Shown in pieces: positions 35,845 to 45,084 of a stretch of 64,000 bases of DNA (its first letter is position 1; each line of letters begins with the position of its first letter). The position numbers and the translations under genes are program-made. This DNA is from Carnobacterium jeotgali MS3 (GTDB lineage Bacteria; Bacillota; Bacilli; Lactobacillales; Carnobacteriaceae): contig NZ_JQNF01000010.1 of assembly GCF_000745125.1 (NCBI RefSeq), positions 372,001-436,000 of the forward strand, in the 5' to 3' direction. The notes beneath the pieces are model-generated. The model was not told where the DNA came from and did no database searches. It worked only from the letters and a program-made list of their open reading frames with translations.

Positions 35845-35855
35845 TTCACTCCAAT

Positions 35856-36263
35856 CTATTCATCTTCTTCATCAAAATCATTTGCTTCTAATAAATCATT
35901 TACTTTGATGATGCTCTCTTTCGTTTCCTCTAAAACTGAAAGCGGATTGCCAATCAATGTTGCATTTACAAAACTAATGATCATTGGCAAGTTCATACCC
36001 GTATATAGATCAAAATGAGCACCGTTCATAATTTTTTTTGAAACGATGTTACAAGGAGTGCCACCCAATAAGTCAGAGAATACAATATAATCTCCCTCTA
36101 ACGAATCAGCTACTGCATCAAATTTCTCAGTAAATTCTTTTTCACCTTCGTGTGGCAATAAAGATACCGTGAAAATATTTTCTTGTGAACCTAGTATCAT
36201 TTCTGCACTCTTCTTTAATTCTGTACTGAAATCTCCATGGCTTACGAGTATCAAACTTTTCAT
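35856..36263 (-). CDS. PTS mannose-family EIIA component
   Basis: A 135-residue phosphocarrier of the EIIA-Man/AgaF type. The phosphohistidine is His9 in ILVSHGDFS, and the DLLGGTPCN segment is typical of the fold. The ATG at 36263 is preferred: GAAGGA is 9 bases upstream, whereas the ATG at 36272 abuts it. It completes the four-protein transporter encoded by the B, C and D genes upstream. Confidence 0.93.
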   Translation of the reverse strand: MKSLILVSHGDFSTELKKSAEMILGSQENIFTVSLLPHEGEKEFTEKFDAVADSLEGDYIVFSDLLGGTPCNIVSKKIMNGAHFDLYTGMNLPMIISFVNATLIGNPLSVLEETKESIIKVNDLLEANDFDEEDE

Positions 36264-36287
36264 TCTATTCATTCCTTCACTTGATTC

Positions 36288-37097
36288 TTATTTTGAAATC
36301 ACGCCTAATGCAGATAAAGCGATAGAAACTATTAATACAATAAAGATAGCTTTAGTAGAGGTGATATTCTTTTTACCTAATAACCAATAGACAGCTCCAA
36401 CGATTACAGCTGGTAACAGACGAGGCATAATCATATCAACGTTATTTTGTACATCAACAACTAAATCGCCAATCATAGGTGTCCAAGATAAACGAACATT
36501 GATCATGGTTGCTACTAAAGCACCAACCATAAATACACCTAATAATGTAGCTGCATCTGTGATAGCTGTTAGTCGACTCTGCATGGTTGTAACAAGTGAT
36601 ACTCCTTCTTTATGAGCAATTTCAAGTTGTTTCCAACGGAAGAACATTACCGCAAAGTTAACGATCATCCATATAAATGCGCCTATTGGGTTTCCGCTTA
36701 CGGCCATATTAGCTGCTAATGCTCCAAAAATAGTTGGCAATAAAGCTCCGAAAATTGAGTCTCCAATTGCAGCGAATGGTCCCATCAAACCAACTTTAAT
36801 CCCAGCAATTGATTCTTGTGCATCAATACCTTCTTCTTCTTCAATCGCCATATCAATCCCTGTAACGATTGTATTTAAAAAGTTACTTGTGTTGAAGAAT
36901 TGAGCATGTGTTTTCATCATTGCTTTCAACTCTGGTGTACCATCACCATACAATTTTCTTAATTGCGGTAATATCGTATACAGATACCCAGATCCTTGCA
37001 TACGTTCGTAATTCCAACCAAGTTGAAATCCAAACAAACTTCTTCTATTAATTTGGTTAAAGTCTTTTTTGGTCAATTTATAATTAGATTTCGTCAT
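36288..37097 (-). CDS. PTS mannose-family EIID component
   Basis: A 269-residue membrane component of the EIID-Man/AgaE family. It has the typical soluble N-terminal part (LTKKDFNQINRRSLFGFQLGWNYERMQGSGY) followed by hydrophobic helices, including GLMGPFAAIGDSIFGALLPT. It pairs with EIIC to form the sugar-translocating unit. The start overlaps the EIIC gene by 14 bases, so translation is coupled. Confidence 0.94.
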   Translation of the reverse strand: MTKSNYKLTKKDFNQINRRSLFGFQLGWNYERMQGSGYLYTILPQLRKLYGDGTPELKAMMKTHAQFFNTSNFLNTIVTGIDMAIEEEEGIDAQESIAGIKVGLMGPFAAIGDSIFGALLPTIFGALAANMAVSGNPIGAFIWMIVNFAVMFFRWKQLEIAHKEGVSLVTTMQSRLTAITDAATLLGVFMVGALVATMINVRLSWTPMIGDLVVDVQNNVDMIMPRLLPAVIVGAVYWLLGKKNITSTKAIFIVLIVSIALSALGVISK

Positions 37098-37971
37098 CTT
37101 CTATTTCCCCTTCCTCTGATGCAGAATTAGTTGTGTGTTGCGTTTTTGGGGCTTCTGTTGTTCGTTTATATTCTTTAAAAGCAAAGGCAAAGCCAATCAA
37201 TGCAATAGCTAACATTGGCATACCTGTAAATGTATTTGCAAATCCGTCTACTACACCTGCTACAGATCCGCCAAGTACTTGAATATTTCCAAATACTGTT
37301 GTTAACAATGCGGTAATAACAAATCCTAAAATCAAGTACGGCAGGTGTTTTTTCACTGGTAAGTATCTTAATAAGATAGCAAACCCAACTGCAGGTAGAA
37401 CAGCACCAGCTACAGCTAATCCATTACCTAACCACAACAATTGATTGTTTAGAACGCCTACAATAGAATTAACAAAACTTCCACCTAGACTCAATGCTAA
37501 TAAGACTGGAACTGCTCTTGATAATGACCAAGAAAGAGCACCCATAAGATAATTGCGTTCAATGCCTTTGTAGTCCATTTCTTCAATTTTTGTATCAATA
37601 CGATGTGCAAAGAATGTATTTGCAAATCGTCCTAGGATATCCATTTGAATCATTAATCCTGCTACTGGAACTGCGATTGCAGCGATTGCTTGCTCCGGAT
37701 TCATTCCAATTCCTACTGAAAAAGCTGTAGCCAAAACGGTACCAGAGTTAGCATCAATTTTTGATGAACCCCCAAATGTACCTATACCCAAAACGGTTAA
37801 TTGCATACTTCCACCAATAATAAGTCCAGTTGTTACGTCACCCATAATTAAACCCGCTACTAATCCGGCAAATACCGGTTGAGCAAGCCCAGTATAAACT
37901 TGCAATTCATCTAAAATTTGATACCCTGCGTAAAGCGTTAATAATATTATCTGCCACCATGCTACTGCCAT
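37084..37971 (-). CDS. PTS mannose-family EIIC component
   Basis: A 295-residue membrane protein of the EIIC-Man/AgaC (sorbose-type) family. Recognised by GLVAGLIMGDVTTGLIIGGSMQLTVLG-type helices near 35-60 and further membrane segments to about 265; the C-terminal tail is acidic and hydrophilic. ATG at 37971 after GAGGAAAAAT. It follows the EIIB gene by 30 bases. Confidence 0.94.
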   Translation of the reverse strand: MAVAWWQIILLTLYAGYQILDELQVYTGLAQPVFAGLVAGLIMGDVTTGLIIGGSMQLTVLGIGTFGGSSKIDANSGTVLATAFSVGIGMNPEQAIAAIAVPVAGLMIQMDILGRFANTFFAHRIDTKIEEMDYKGIERNYLMGALSWSLSRAVPVLLALSLGGSFVNSIVGVLNNQLLWLGNGLAVAGAVLPAVGFAILLRYLPVKKHLPYLILGFVITALLTTVFGNIQVLGGSVAGVVDGFANTFTGMPMLAIALIGFAFAFKEYKRTTEAPKTQHTTNSASEEGEIEDDEI

Positions 37972-38001
37972 TATTTTTCCTCCTCTATCTATCTTTATTT
38001 A

Positions 38002-38487
38002 TTAAATATGTTGTTTTAACAAGTCCATAAATTTCTCTTCACGATCATTTGGCACCATTTGCGATACCAACTCGACACCTTTTTCATCAAGTTTTTTAAA
38101 GTTTTCAATATCTTCTTCTATAACGTTAATCGATCTTGTAATAGATTTTGAGTCATCCGATTGAGACATATTCCCCACATTAATTTTTTTAATAGGTACC
38201 CCTAATTCCACCAGTTTTAATAAACGATTTGGTTTCTTTGCAATAATCAGCAATCGTTGTGAATCATATTTTCCAGCCAATATATTTGTAGCTGCTTTTT
38301 CAATCGACAAAATACTTAATTTAACCCCTGCTGGAGTAGCCAATTTCAAACCACTTTTTTCAATTGCATTCGTCGTTACTCCATCATCTACAACCATGAT
38401 TCTGTTAATACCTAATTTTGTAGTCCAAAGATTTGCAACTTGTCCGTGAATCAATCTTCCATCTATTCTTACTGCTGTGATACTCAT
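38002..38487 (-). CDS. PTS mannose-family EIIB component
   Basis: A 161-residue phosphocarrier of the EIIB-Man/AgaB type. The phosphohistidine is His14 in RIDGRLIHGQVA, the signature of the family. The start codon lies 1 base after the beta-galactosidase stop, and the ribosome site is inside that gene, so the glycosidase and transporter are translationally linked. Confidence 0.95.
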   Translation of the reverse strand: MSITAVRIDGRLIHGQVANLWTTKLGINRIMVVDDGVTTNAIEKSGLKLATPAGVKLSILSIEKAATNILAGKYDSQRLLIIAKKPNRLLKLVELGVPIKKINVGNMSQSDDSKSITRSINVIEEDIENFKKLDEKGVELVSQMVPNDREEKFMDLLKQHI

Positions 38488-38488
38488 A

Positions 38489-40276
38489 TTACTCTTCCTC
38501 CTTATCCATTTTTTTAAATTTTGGTTCTTTTTCTAAACTTATTGTCTCTGACCAAATACCTTCTGTTTCAAAAACAATAATCTCATTTTCTCCCTTTTTA
38601 AAGAGAGATTTTGGAGCATATAAAGACAGTGTCGGTCCTACATTCCAGAATCGTCCAATATTAAACCCATTTACTAGGACAATTCCTTTACCAAATAATT
38701 CCATGTTGATAAAGGTATCTTCTGGTGTATCAATTGTGACCTTATACTGGTAAAAAGAAGGTGCATTCTCTTTCCATTCTTCATTAAAATCTATCGTTAA
38801 CGGTTTCAAAAAATCTAAACTGTACTGTTCCCAATCCGTAATAAAGTGCAAATCAGACATGACACCTCTTCGAATTCCTTTTTGTTGTGTATCTGCTAAT
38901 AATTTATGCCCATAATTGACACGTCCCATATTTTCTACTAATACATCTAGCTGATTAGAACCCGCTATAGGTGAACCGTATATTTTTTCGCCAATTTCTT
39001 CTTGGTACTGTGTAGCAATTTTTTCTTCATTCAGGAAAAAGTGTACTCGATCGCTTCCGTCTATTACACGGTAAAATTCTTCGTCACTGTCTTTTGTTAC
39101 AAAACTTCTATATAACGTGTAGCCATATTGCTGTCCTAATGCTTCCATTGTTTTTGGGTATTTTGATTCTTGTTTATCCGCAATACGATCGATAATAGAA
39201 AGCAGGTTTACTTTTCCAACAACTGGAACATCCGTGATGCTCATACTATTTTTAACTAGCGGAGAATGTTGTTCAATCCCTGGAAAACTTTCTTTCATCA
39301 TTTTTTGCAAACTATCGTATTTATTCGTTGGATTTCCTTGTTCATTTAATGGTGCATCATAGTCATAAGACGTTAATTGAGGTAAATCTTTTCCTAATCT
39401 TGCTGAACAACCATTCATGAAACCAAAATTAGTTCCGCCATGAAACATATAAAGATTTAGGCTTCCAATTTTTAATGCTTCTTTTACATCATTTGTTAAA
39501 TCTTGTGCATCTCTTTTTATGATGGGATCATTCCAGCGATTGAACCAACCACCCCAATATTCCATACACATTAAAGGCCAATTTTTTCCTTTTGATTCAT
39601 GAAACTCTTTCAAATTTTTAAAATTTTCTTTTGATTGGGAGCCAAAATTTCCTGTGGTCAAAATATCAAGATCCGTCATTGTTCCTGCTTCTTGAGTTGC
39701 TTTCCAAGCTCCGTCTGATGTGAAAATTGGAACCGTTACGCCCAATTCTAGCATTAACTCATAAAGTGTTTTCAAGTACTCCTTATCTTCACCATAAGAC
39801 CCATATTCATTTTCTAACTGCATCATAATAACCGGTCCACCTGAAGTTACTTGTAACGGTACAATTTGTTCAAAAAGTTTTTTATAATAACTAGAAACTT
39901 TTTCAATGAACTGTGGATCAGAAGAACGAATGCGCATATTTTTATAAGTGAGTAACCATGCAGGCAGTCCTCCAAATTCCCATTCTGCACAAATATAAGG
40001 AGACGGTCGAAGAATTACAAACAAACCTAATTCTTTTGCTGTTTGAACAAATCGTTGAATATCTAACTGACCAGAAAAATCATATTCTCTTTCTTTAGTT
40101 TCATGTACATTCCAAGGAATATAGGTTTCTACTGTATTAAACCCAAGGGCTTTTAAATTGTATAATGAATGGTACCAATCCTCAGGGAGAATTCTAAAGT
40201 AATGAATAGCTCCTGATATAATTTTAAATGGTTCACCATTTAGTAAAAATTCTTCTTTCACTTCAAATGTATTCAT
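38489..40276 (-). CDS. GH35 beta-galactosidase, BgaC/GnbG type
   Basis: A 595-residue GH35 enzyme without signal peptide, so it acts in the cytoplasm on imported, phosphorylated disaccharide or free disaccharide. The acid/base Glu is the second one in QLENEYGSYG (Glu157), and the nucleophile is Glu239 in MCMEYWGGWFN. Known relatives of this size with the same operon partners hydrolyse Gal-beta-1,3-GlcNAc and Gal-beta-1,3-GalNAc. C-terminal beta domains extend from about 370 to 580, ending before a short charged tail. ATG at 40276 after AAAGGGGAAC. It leads the PTS-AgaS-NagA-LacD operon. Confidence 0.94.
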   Translation of the reverse strand: MNTFEVKEEFLLNGEPFKIISGAIHYFRILPEDWYHSLYNLKALGFNTVETYIPWNVHETKEREYDFSGQLDIQRFVQTAKELGLFVILRPSPYICAEWEFGGLPAWLLTYKNMRIRSSDPQFIEKVSSYYKKLFEQIVPLQVTSGGPVIMMQLENEYGSYGEDKEYLKTLYELMLELGVTVPIFTSDGAWKATQEAGTMTDLDILTTGNFGSQSKENFKNLKEFHESKGKNWPLMCMEYWGGWFNRWNDPIIKRDAQDLTNDVKEALKIGSLNLYMFHGGTNFGFMNGCSARLGKDLPQLTSYDYDAPLNEQGNPTNKYDSLQKMMKESFPGIEQHSPLVKNSMSITDVPVVGKVNLLSIIDRIADKQESKYPKTMEALGQQYGYTLYRSFVTKDSDEEFYRVIDGSDRVHFFLNEEKIATQYQEEIGEKIYGSPIAGSNQLDVLVENMGRVNYGHKLLADTQQKGIRRGVMSDLHFITDWEQYSLDFLKPLTIDFNEEWKENAPSFYQYKVTIDTPEDTFINMELFGKGIVLVNGFNIGRFWNVGPTLSLYAPKSLFKKGENEIIVFETEGIWSETISLEKEPKFKKMDKEEE

Positions 40277-40290
40277 TAGGTTCCCCTTTC

Positions 40291-40304
40291 TTAAAACGTT
40301 TACA
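40291..40304 (-). promoter_or_regulatory. cre site (CcpA) at the beta-galactosidase start of transcription
   Basis: On the minus strand TGTAAACGTTTTAA matches the Gram-positive catabolite-responsive consensus at 13 of 14 or 12 of 14 positions depending on the consensus used, with a palindromic AAACGTTT core. It begins at the predicted start of transcription, a position where CcpA blocks elongation or initiation. Confidence 0.72.
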
Positions 40305-40310
40305 TTTAAT

Positions 40311-40340
40311 ATATTAATATACTAAGTTGCTTTCTGTCAA
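40311..40340 (-). promoter_or_regulatory. Promoter of the beta-galactosidase-PTS operon
   Basis: A perfect TTGACA (40335-40340) with 18-base spacing to TAATAT (40311-40316) on the minus strand. The spacer and -10 contain the operator copy at 40314-40325, so repressor binding there would block transcription. Confidence 0.7.
40314..40325. promoter_or_regulatory. Candidate GntR operator, first copy
   Basis: TTAATATACTAA. Its exact reverse complement occurs at 40410-40421 in front of the divergent GntR gene. A pair of identical inverted 12-mers, one in each promoter, is what an autoregulated local repressor would use. Confidence 0.62.
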
Positions 40341-40346
40341 TCATTT

Positions 40347-40375
40347 TTTAGTAAAAAAGAAAAAAATTTACTAAA
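40347..40375. repeat. Inverted repeat TTTAGTAAA/TTTACTAAA
   Basis: TTTAGTAAA (40347-40355) and TTTACTAAA (40367-40375) are exact reverse complements 11 bases apart, between the two operator copies. The same TTTACTAAA occurs twice in the galK promoter. Possible secondary regulator sites. Confidence 0.5.
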
Positions 40376-40409
40376 GAAAGAAATAATTGGTAAAATTCCT
40401 TTTTTTAAG

Positions 40410-40421
40410 TTAGTATATTAA
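40410..40421. promoter_or_regulatory. Candidate GntR operator, second copy
   Basis: TTAGTATATTAA, the exact reverse complement of the copy at 40314-40325. It contains TATATT, which could be the -10 of the GntR gene, so the repressor would control its own expression. Confidence 0.6.
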
Positions 40422-40447
40422 ATAAATGGTATAGCAAGGAGAAAAGC

Positions 40448-41161
40448 ATGAGAATCCCAAAGTATCAACAAATTAAAGATGATTTACTCAAAAAAATTGA
40501 AGTTGGAGAGTTTAAACATGGCGATCGTTTTTATAGTGAAGCAGAGTTAGTAAAAATTTATAATGTCAGCTCAATTACCGTTATTAGAGCCATCCAAGAG
40601 TTAGCAAATGATGGTTATCTTGTCCGCTATCAAGGAAAAGGGACGTATGTTTCACGCTCACGGAAACGGAAACTGGTTGGATTCTCAGATATAGAAGTTT
40701 ATTCTGGCGAACCAGAAACCGTTGAAGTCTTAAGTATGAAGATTCAAAAGGATGAGGAAAAACGAAAAGAACTACAATTAAGAAAAAAGGAAGATTATTA
40801 TGAAATTATTCGCTTGAGAAAAGTTAATGATGATCCTTTTTTATTGCATCTTTCGTATATTCCCAACAAGTTTATTAAACAGGACATTCCAAGTCTTGAC
40901 TATTATGATTCCATTTATAATCGCTTTAAAGATGATTTCAATATCTACATGTACGACGAAGAATCGAAAGAAACCAATGAAATTTGTTTTCCTACAGATG
41001 ACTGGGTTGCTGAATTATTAAAAATGGGAACAAACGAACCTACTATCAGACAAGAAAAGAAAACTATTTTACAAGATGGAACTGTAGCTGAAGTCGTGAT
41101 TAGTTACAAAAAATGGAACTATTATAAGATAGAATTGACTTCATTCAAAAACCCGAATTAA
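40448..41161 (+). CDS. GntR-family repressor with UTRA ligand domain
   Basis: A 237-residue HutC/GntR regulator. The winged helix (about 1-70) has FYSEAELVKIYNVSSITVIRAIQELANDGYLVRYQGKGTY in the usual order; the UTRA sensor covers about 85-232. ATG at 40448 after AAGGAG. It is transcribed away from the galacto-N-biose-type operon, matching the gnbR or bgaR position in Lacticaseibacillus and pneumococcus. The inducer is probably a phosphorylated sugar from the operon's pathway. Confidence 0.93.
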   Translation: MRIPKYQQIKDDLLKKIEVGEFKHGDRFYSEAELVKIYNVSSITVIRAIQELANDGYLVRYQGKGTYVSRSRKRKLVGFSDIEVYSGEPETVEVLSMKIQKDEEKRKELQLRKKEDYYEIIRLRKVNDDPFLLHLSYIPNKFIKQDIPSLDYYDSIYNRFKDDFNIYMYDEESKETNEICFPTDDWVAELLKMGTNEPTIRQEKKTILQDGTVAEVVISYKKWNYYKIELTSFKNPN

Positions 41162-41240
41162 AGAATAGCGGGCTCCACGGTTAACATATATAGAAAGCTA
41201 AAGAGCTGTCTTCTTTTAATTAGCTTATCAACCAATCCTA

Positions 41241-41305
41241 ATAACCATAACAAAACGGTCTCAGAAATTACACTGGTCCATTTTGCTATGGTTATTCTCT
41301 TTTTT
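41241..41305 (+). terminator. Terminator after the GntR gene
   Basis: AATAACCATA (41241-41250) pairs with TATGGTTATT (41287-41296), with additional AAAAC/TTTTG pairing inside, and is followed by CTCTTTTTT. Confidence 0.82.
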
Positions 41306-41310
41306 AAAAT

Positions 41311-41353
41311 TTTACTAAATTTACTTGATTTTATTTACTAAATTAATTAAACT
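41311..41353 (+). promoter_or_regulatory. galK promoter with duplicated TTTACTAAAT elements
   Basis: TTGATT (41325-41330) and TAAACT (41348-41353) are 17 bases apart. Two copies of TTTACTAAAT, 41311-41320 and 41334-41343, lie one upstream of the -35 and one in the spacer, 23 bp apart, on the same face of the helix within two turns. They may be operator half-sites. Confidence 0.55.
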
Positions 41354-41390
41354 GATGACAATAACCTATTCTTAAGGAGGATATTTAAAA

Positions 41391-42569
41391 ATGGACTTAA
41401 ACACACTGAAAAACAGATTCGAGGAGTTATTTAAACAATCAGATATGAAAGCGTTCTTCTCTCCAGGAAGAATTAATTTAATTGGCGAACATACAGACTA
41501 TAATGGAGGAAACGTGTTTCCTTGCGCTATCACTTTAGGAACCTATGGCCTAGCCACCAAAAGAGATGATACTCTAATCAAACTCTATTCTGAAAATTTT
41601 TCTGAATTAGGCGTGATTACGATTGACTTAAACAATTTAGAATATGATCCAGCAGACAAATGGACTAATTACCCTAAAGGAATGATTAAATTTTTAAAAG
41701 AAGCTGGCTACGTTATTGATCATGGATTAAATATTCTATATTACGGAACTATTCCAAATGGAGCTGGACTTTCCTCTTCTGCTTCTATTGAACTATTGAC
41801 TGGTTTTATCGTTCAAGATTTATTTGAGTTAGAGTTAGACCGATTAGATCTAATAAAAACGGGACAACGAGTTGAAAATGAGTTTATCGGAGTCAACTCA
41901 GGAATCATGGATCAATTTGCAATAGGAAAAGGGAAAAAAGATACTGCAATCTTGCTAGACTGCAACACCTTAGAATATGAAATGATTCCAGTAGTCTTAA
42001 AAGATCATTCTATCGTGATTATGAATACTAAAAAAAGGCGTGAGTTAGCTGATTCTAAATACAATGAACGTCGCAGTGAATGTGATCAAGCTCTAGCAGA
42101 ATTTCAAAAAGAACTTAATATCTCTTCATTAGGTGCTATGGATGAAAAAACATTTGATGAGCACAAAGCAATTCTTTCAAATGAAACTATTCTAAAACGA
42201 GCACGACATGCTGTGACCGAAAACCAACGGACATTGAAAGCTGCTACCGCATTAAAAGCTGGTAAATTAGCAGAATTTGGCAAGTTAATGAACGAATCAC
42301 ACATTTCTTTACGAGATGACTATGAAGTAACTGGCTTAGAGTTAGATGCTTTGGTTCAAGCTGCTTGGGACCAATCAGGTGTGTTAGGTGCTCGAATGAC
42401 TGGTGCTGGTTTTGGTGGATGTGCCATTGCTATTGTTGAAAATAATGCGATTGATGATTTTATCGGTCAAGTTGGCAAACAGTATCAAGAGAAAGTCGGT
42501 TATCCAGGTGAATTTTACATTGCTCAAATCAGTGATGGTCCTAAAGTACTTGAGGGAGAAAACTTATGA
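41391..42569 (+). CDS. galK: Galactokinase
   Basis: A 392-residue GHMP kinase that phosphorylates alpha-galactose at C1. The signature [15 protein letters not shown] lies near residues 31-45, the ATP loop in [13 protein letters not shown] near 123-135, and the third motif in [14 protein letters not shown] near 345. ATG at 41391 after AAGGAGGA. First gene of the Leloir operon; it overlaps galE by 4 bases (ATGA). It can process galactose released by the GH35 enzyme. Confidence 0.97.
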   Translation: MDLNTLKNRFEELFKQSDMKAFFSPGRINLIGEHTDYNGGNVFPCAITLGTYGLATKRDDTLIKLYSENFSELGVITIDLNNLEYDPADKWTNYPKGMIKFLKEAGYVIDHGLNILYYGTIPNGAGLSSSASIELLTGFIVQDLFELELDRLDLIKTGQRVENEFIGVNSGIMDQFAIGKGKKDTAILLDCNTLEYEMIPVVLKDHSIVIMNTKKRRELADSKYNERRSECDQALAEFQKELNISSLGAMDEKTFDEHKAILSNETILKRARHAVTENQRTLKAATALKAGKLAEFGKLMNESHISLRDDYEVTGLELDALVQAAWDQSGVLGARMTGAGFGGCAIAIVENNAIDDFIGQVGKQYQEKVGYPGEFYIAQISDGPKVLEGENL

Positions 42570-43567
42570 CCGTATTAGTGTTAGGTGGAGCAGGATACAT
42601 TGGTTCTCACGCTGTCGATCAGTTAATTGAAAAACAGTATGATGTTGCAGTAATCGACAACTTGCGCACAGGACATCAACAAGCTGTTCACAAAAAAGCA
42701 CGCTTCTATCAAGGAGACATTCGTGATAAGTCGTTTATGGAATCTATCTTTGAAAAAGAAGCTATCGAAGGAGTTCTTCATTTTGCAGCTCATTCATTAG
42801 TTGGAGAATCTATGCAACAACCTTTACAATATTTTAATAATAATGTTTATGGAACGCAGGTAGTCTTAGAAGTTATGCAAAAATTCGGCGTGAAATTAAT
42901 TGTCTTTTCTTCTTCAGCTGCCACTTATGGCGAACCTAAAGAGATTCCAATCAAAGAAACTGCTGATACGAATCCTGAAAGTCCTTATGGAGAAACAAAA
43001 TTAATGATGGAGAACATTTTAAAATGGTGTGATCACGCTTATGATATGAAATTTGTTGCTTTGCGTTATTTTAATGTTGCCGGAGCAAAATTAGACGGCA
43101 GTATTGGTGAAGACCATTCGCCTGAATCACACTTAGTGCCGCTTATCCTCCAAACTGCTTTGGGTCAGCGTAAAGAAATGCTTATCTTCGGAGACGATTA
43201 CCCAACAGCTGACGGAACTTGTATTCGTGACTATGTCCACGTCGTCGATTTAATTGAAGCCCATATTTTAGCACTTGACTATTTGAAGGCTGGAAATCAA
43301 AGCACTATTTTTAATTTAGGTAGCAGTGCCGGTTTTTCAGTCAAACAAATGTTGGATACCGCTCGAGAAGTTACTGGAAAAGAGATTCCAGCGGTAGTGA
43401 CTGCACGCCGCGCTGGTGACCCAAGTACTTTGATTGCTTCGAGTGAAAAAGCAAGAAACATCTTAGGTTGGAAGCCTCAGCATACAGATATAAAGGCTAT
43501 TATCGCTTCAGCTTGGAACTGGCATAATGCTTTTCCAAATGGCTATGACGATACTAAAAATGAATAG
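42566..43567 (+). CDS. galE: UDP-glucose 4-epimerase
   Basis: A 333-residue short-chain dehydrogenase/reductase enzyme. NAD-binding GGAGYIGSH lies near 7-15, the catalytic Ser in [10 protein letters not shown] and the Tyr-Lys pair in [16 protein letters not shown] follows near 170. It interconverts UDP-galactose and UDP-glucose. The ATG at 42566 overlaps the galK stop (ATGA) and its ribosome site lies in galK (GAGGGAGAA). Confidence 0.97.
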   Translation: MTVLVLGGAGYIGSHAVDQLIEKQYDVAVIDNLRTGHQQAVHKKARFYQGDIRDKSFMESIFEKEAIEGVLHFAAHSLVGESMQQPLQYFNNNVYGTQVVLEVMQKFGVKLIVFSSSAATYGEPKEIPIKETADTNPESPYGETKLMMENILKWCDHAYDMKFVALRYFNVAGAKLDGSIGEDHSPESHLVPLILQTALGQRKEMLIFGDDYPTADGTCIRDYVHVVDLIEAHILALDYLKAGNQSTIFNLGSSAGFSVKQMLDTAREVTGKEIPAVVTARRAGDPSTLIASSEKARNILGWKPQHTDIKAIIASAWNWHNAFPNGYDDTKNE

Positions 43568-43581
43568 AAAGGATGAATAGC

Positions 43582-45066
43582 GTGATTGACCAAGCAATAA
43601 CAGATTTCATTCAAATTGGGTATATAAATGAAGACATTCATCCATTAGATTTACTTCTCAAACAAAATCAACTTCTCGCTTTAGTTGGAAAACAAGCATT
43701 AAATACAGACCTAACTGCTGCTACACTTTTGCCTGATCGTTTAGACGTATTGGATTCTTTAGTCAACTATGCTGTCAAAAAAAAAATCATCTCTGACAAT
43801 GAATCTGAAAGAGACATCTTGGCATCAAAAATAATGAACCTTATTACACCTCTGCCTTCGGAAATAAACCGCAAATTTTGGGAGCTATATCAAGAGAGTC
43901 CTGCAGCTGCTACAACTTATTTTTACAACCTTAGCCAAGAAAATGATTATATTAAAACGAGAGCTATTGAAAAAAACATCGAGTTTACTAAGACAACTAT
44001 TTATGGGGATTTGGAGATTACAATAAATTTATCTAAACCAGAAAAAGATCCAAAACAAATTGCTTTAGCTAAAACTGCTCCTGCTTCATTTGGCTACCCT
44101 ACTTGTCTTTTATGTATGGAAAATGAAGGGTATGAAGGTCATTTAAATCATCCGGCTAGAAGCAACCATCGAATTATTCGTTTAAAGATTAACCAAAATG
44201 ACTGGGGATTGCAATATTCGCCTTACGCTTACTATGAAGAACATTGTATTTTTCTATCCCAAGAACACAAACCGATGAAATTAGAAAAAGCGACATTTGC
44301 AAAACTACTCAATATAGTTGAGCAGTTTCCCCATTATTTTGTGGGATCTAACGCTGATTTACCGATAGTTGGGGGATCAATTCTCTCTCATGATCACTAT
44401 CAAGGCGGCCAACACACTTTTGCAATGGCAAATGCAGCAATCGACTTTCCTTTTGAGCTAAAAGACTATCCGACTGTAGCAGCTGGGCTTGTTCAATGGC
44501 CTATGTCTGTTATTCGCTTAAGTAGTACTCATCAAGCTGATTTAACGGCTGCAGCTAGCATGATTTTGGACAAATGGCGCTCTTATTCAGATGAATCTGT
44601 AAATATAATAGCTCATACAGATGGGGAGCTTCACAACACAGTCACCCCTATCGCAAGATATAATGACGGAAAATACGAACTAGATTTGGTATTACGCAAT
44701 AATCGAACTTCAAAAGAATACCCAGATGGCATCTTCCATCCACATTCGGATGTTCAACACATAAAGAAAGAAAATATTGGCTTAATTGAAGTCATGGGTC
44801 TTGCTATATTGCCACCTAGACTGAAACAAGAACTTGCTGAGGTTGAACGTTATTTATTAGAAGAACCTAATCAGTTAGATCCTTCGCATAAACAATGGGC
44901 TAATGAATTAAAGAATTCATCCAACATCACTAAAGAAACTGTAGGAACTATTGTAGAAGAGGCCGTTGGTTCTGTTTTTCTACGAGTCTTAGAAGATGCG
45001 GGTGTATTCAAAAAATCCGCTGAAGGAAAAGCCGCGTTCAAGAAATTTGCAACCCTTTTTTGCTAA
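43582..45066 (+). CDS. galT: UDP-glucose--hexose-1-phosphate uridylyltransferase, Firmicutes type
   Basis: A 494-residue GalT2-family enzyme, longer than the ~350-residue proteobacterial GalT. It exchanges UMP between UDP-glucose and galactose 1-phosphate. Recognised by FGYPTCLLCMENEGYEGHLNHPARSNHR, GGSILSHDHYQGG with the catalytic His-x-His and FHPHSDVQHIKKENIGLIEVMGLAILPPRL. The GTG at 43582 is preferred, AAAGG being 9 bases upstream; the ATG at 43573 directly abuts it. Confidence 0.96.
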   Translation: MIDQAITDFIQIGYINEDIHPLDLLLKQNQLLALVGKQALNTDLTAATLLPDRLDVLDSLVNYAVKKKIISDNESERDILASKIMNLITPLPSEINRKFWELYQESPAAATTYFYNLSQENDYIKTRAIEKNIEFTKTTIYGDLEITINLSKPEKDPKQIALAKTAPASFGYPTCLLCMENEGYEGHLNHPARSNHRIIRLKINQNDWGLQYSPYAYYEEHCIFLSQEHKPMKLEKATFAKLLNIVEQFPHYFVGSNADLPIVGGSILSHDHYQGGQHTFAMANAAIDFPFELKDYPTVAAGLVQWPMSVIRLSSTHQADLTAAASMILDKWRSYSDESVNIIAHTDGELHNTVTPIARYNDGKYELDLVLRNNRTSKEYPDGIFHPHSDVQHIKKENIGLIEVMGLAILPPRLKQELAEVERYLLEEPNQLDPSHKQWANELKNSSNITKETVGTIVEEAVGSVFLRVLEDAGVFKKSAEGKAAFKKFATLFC

Positions 45067-45084
45067 AATATGAGGAGGAATATC

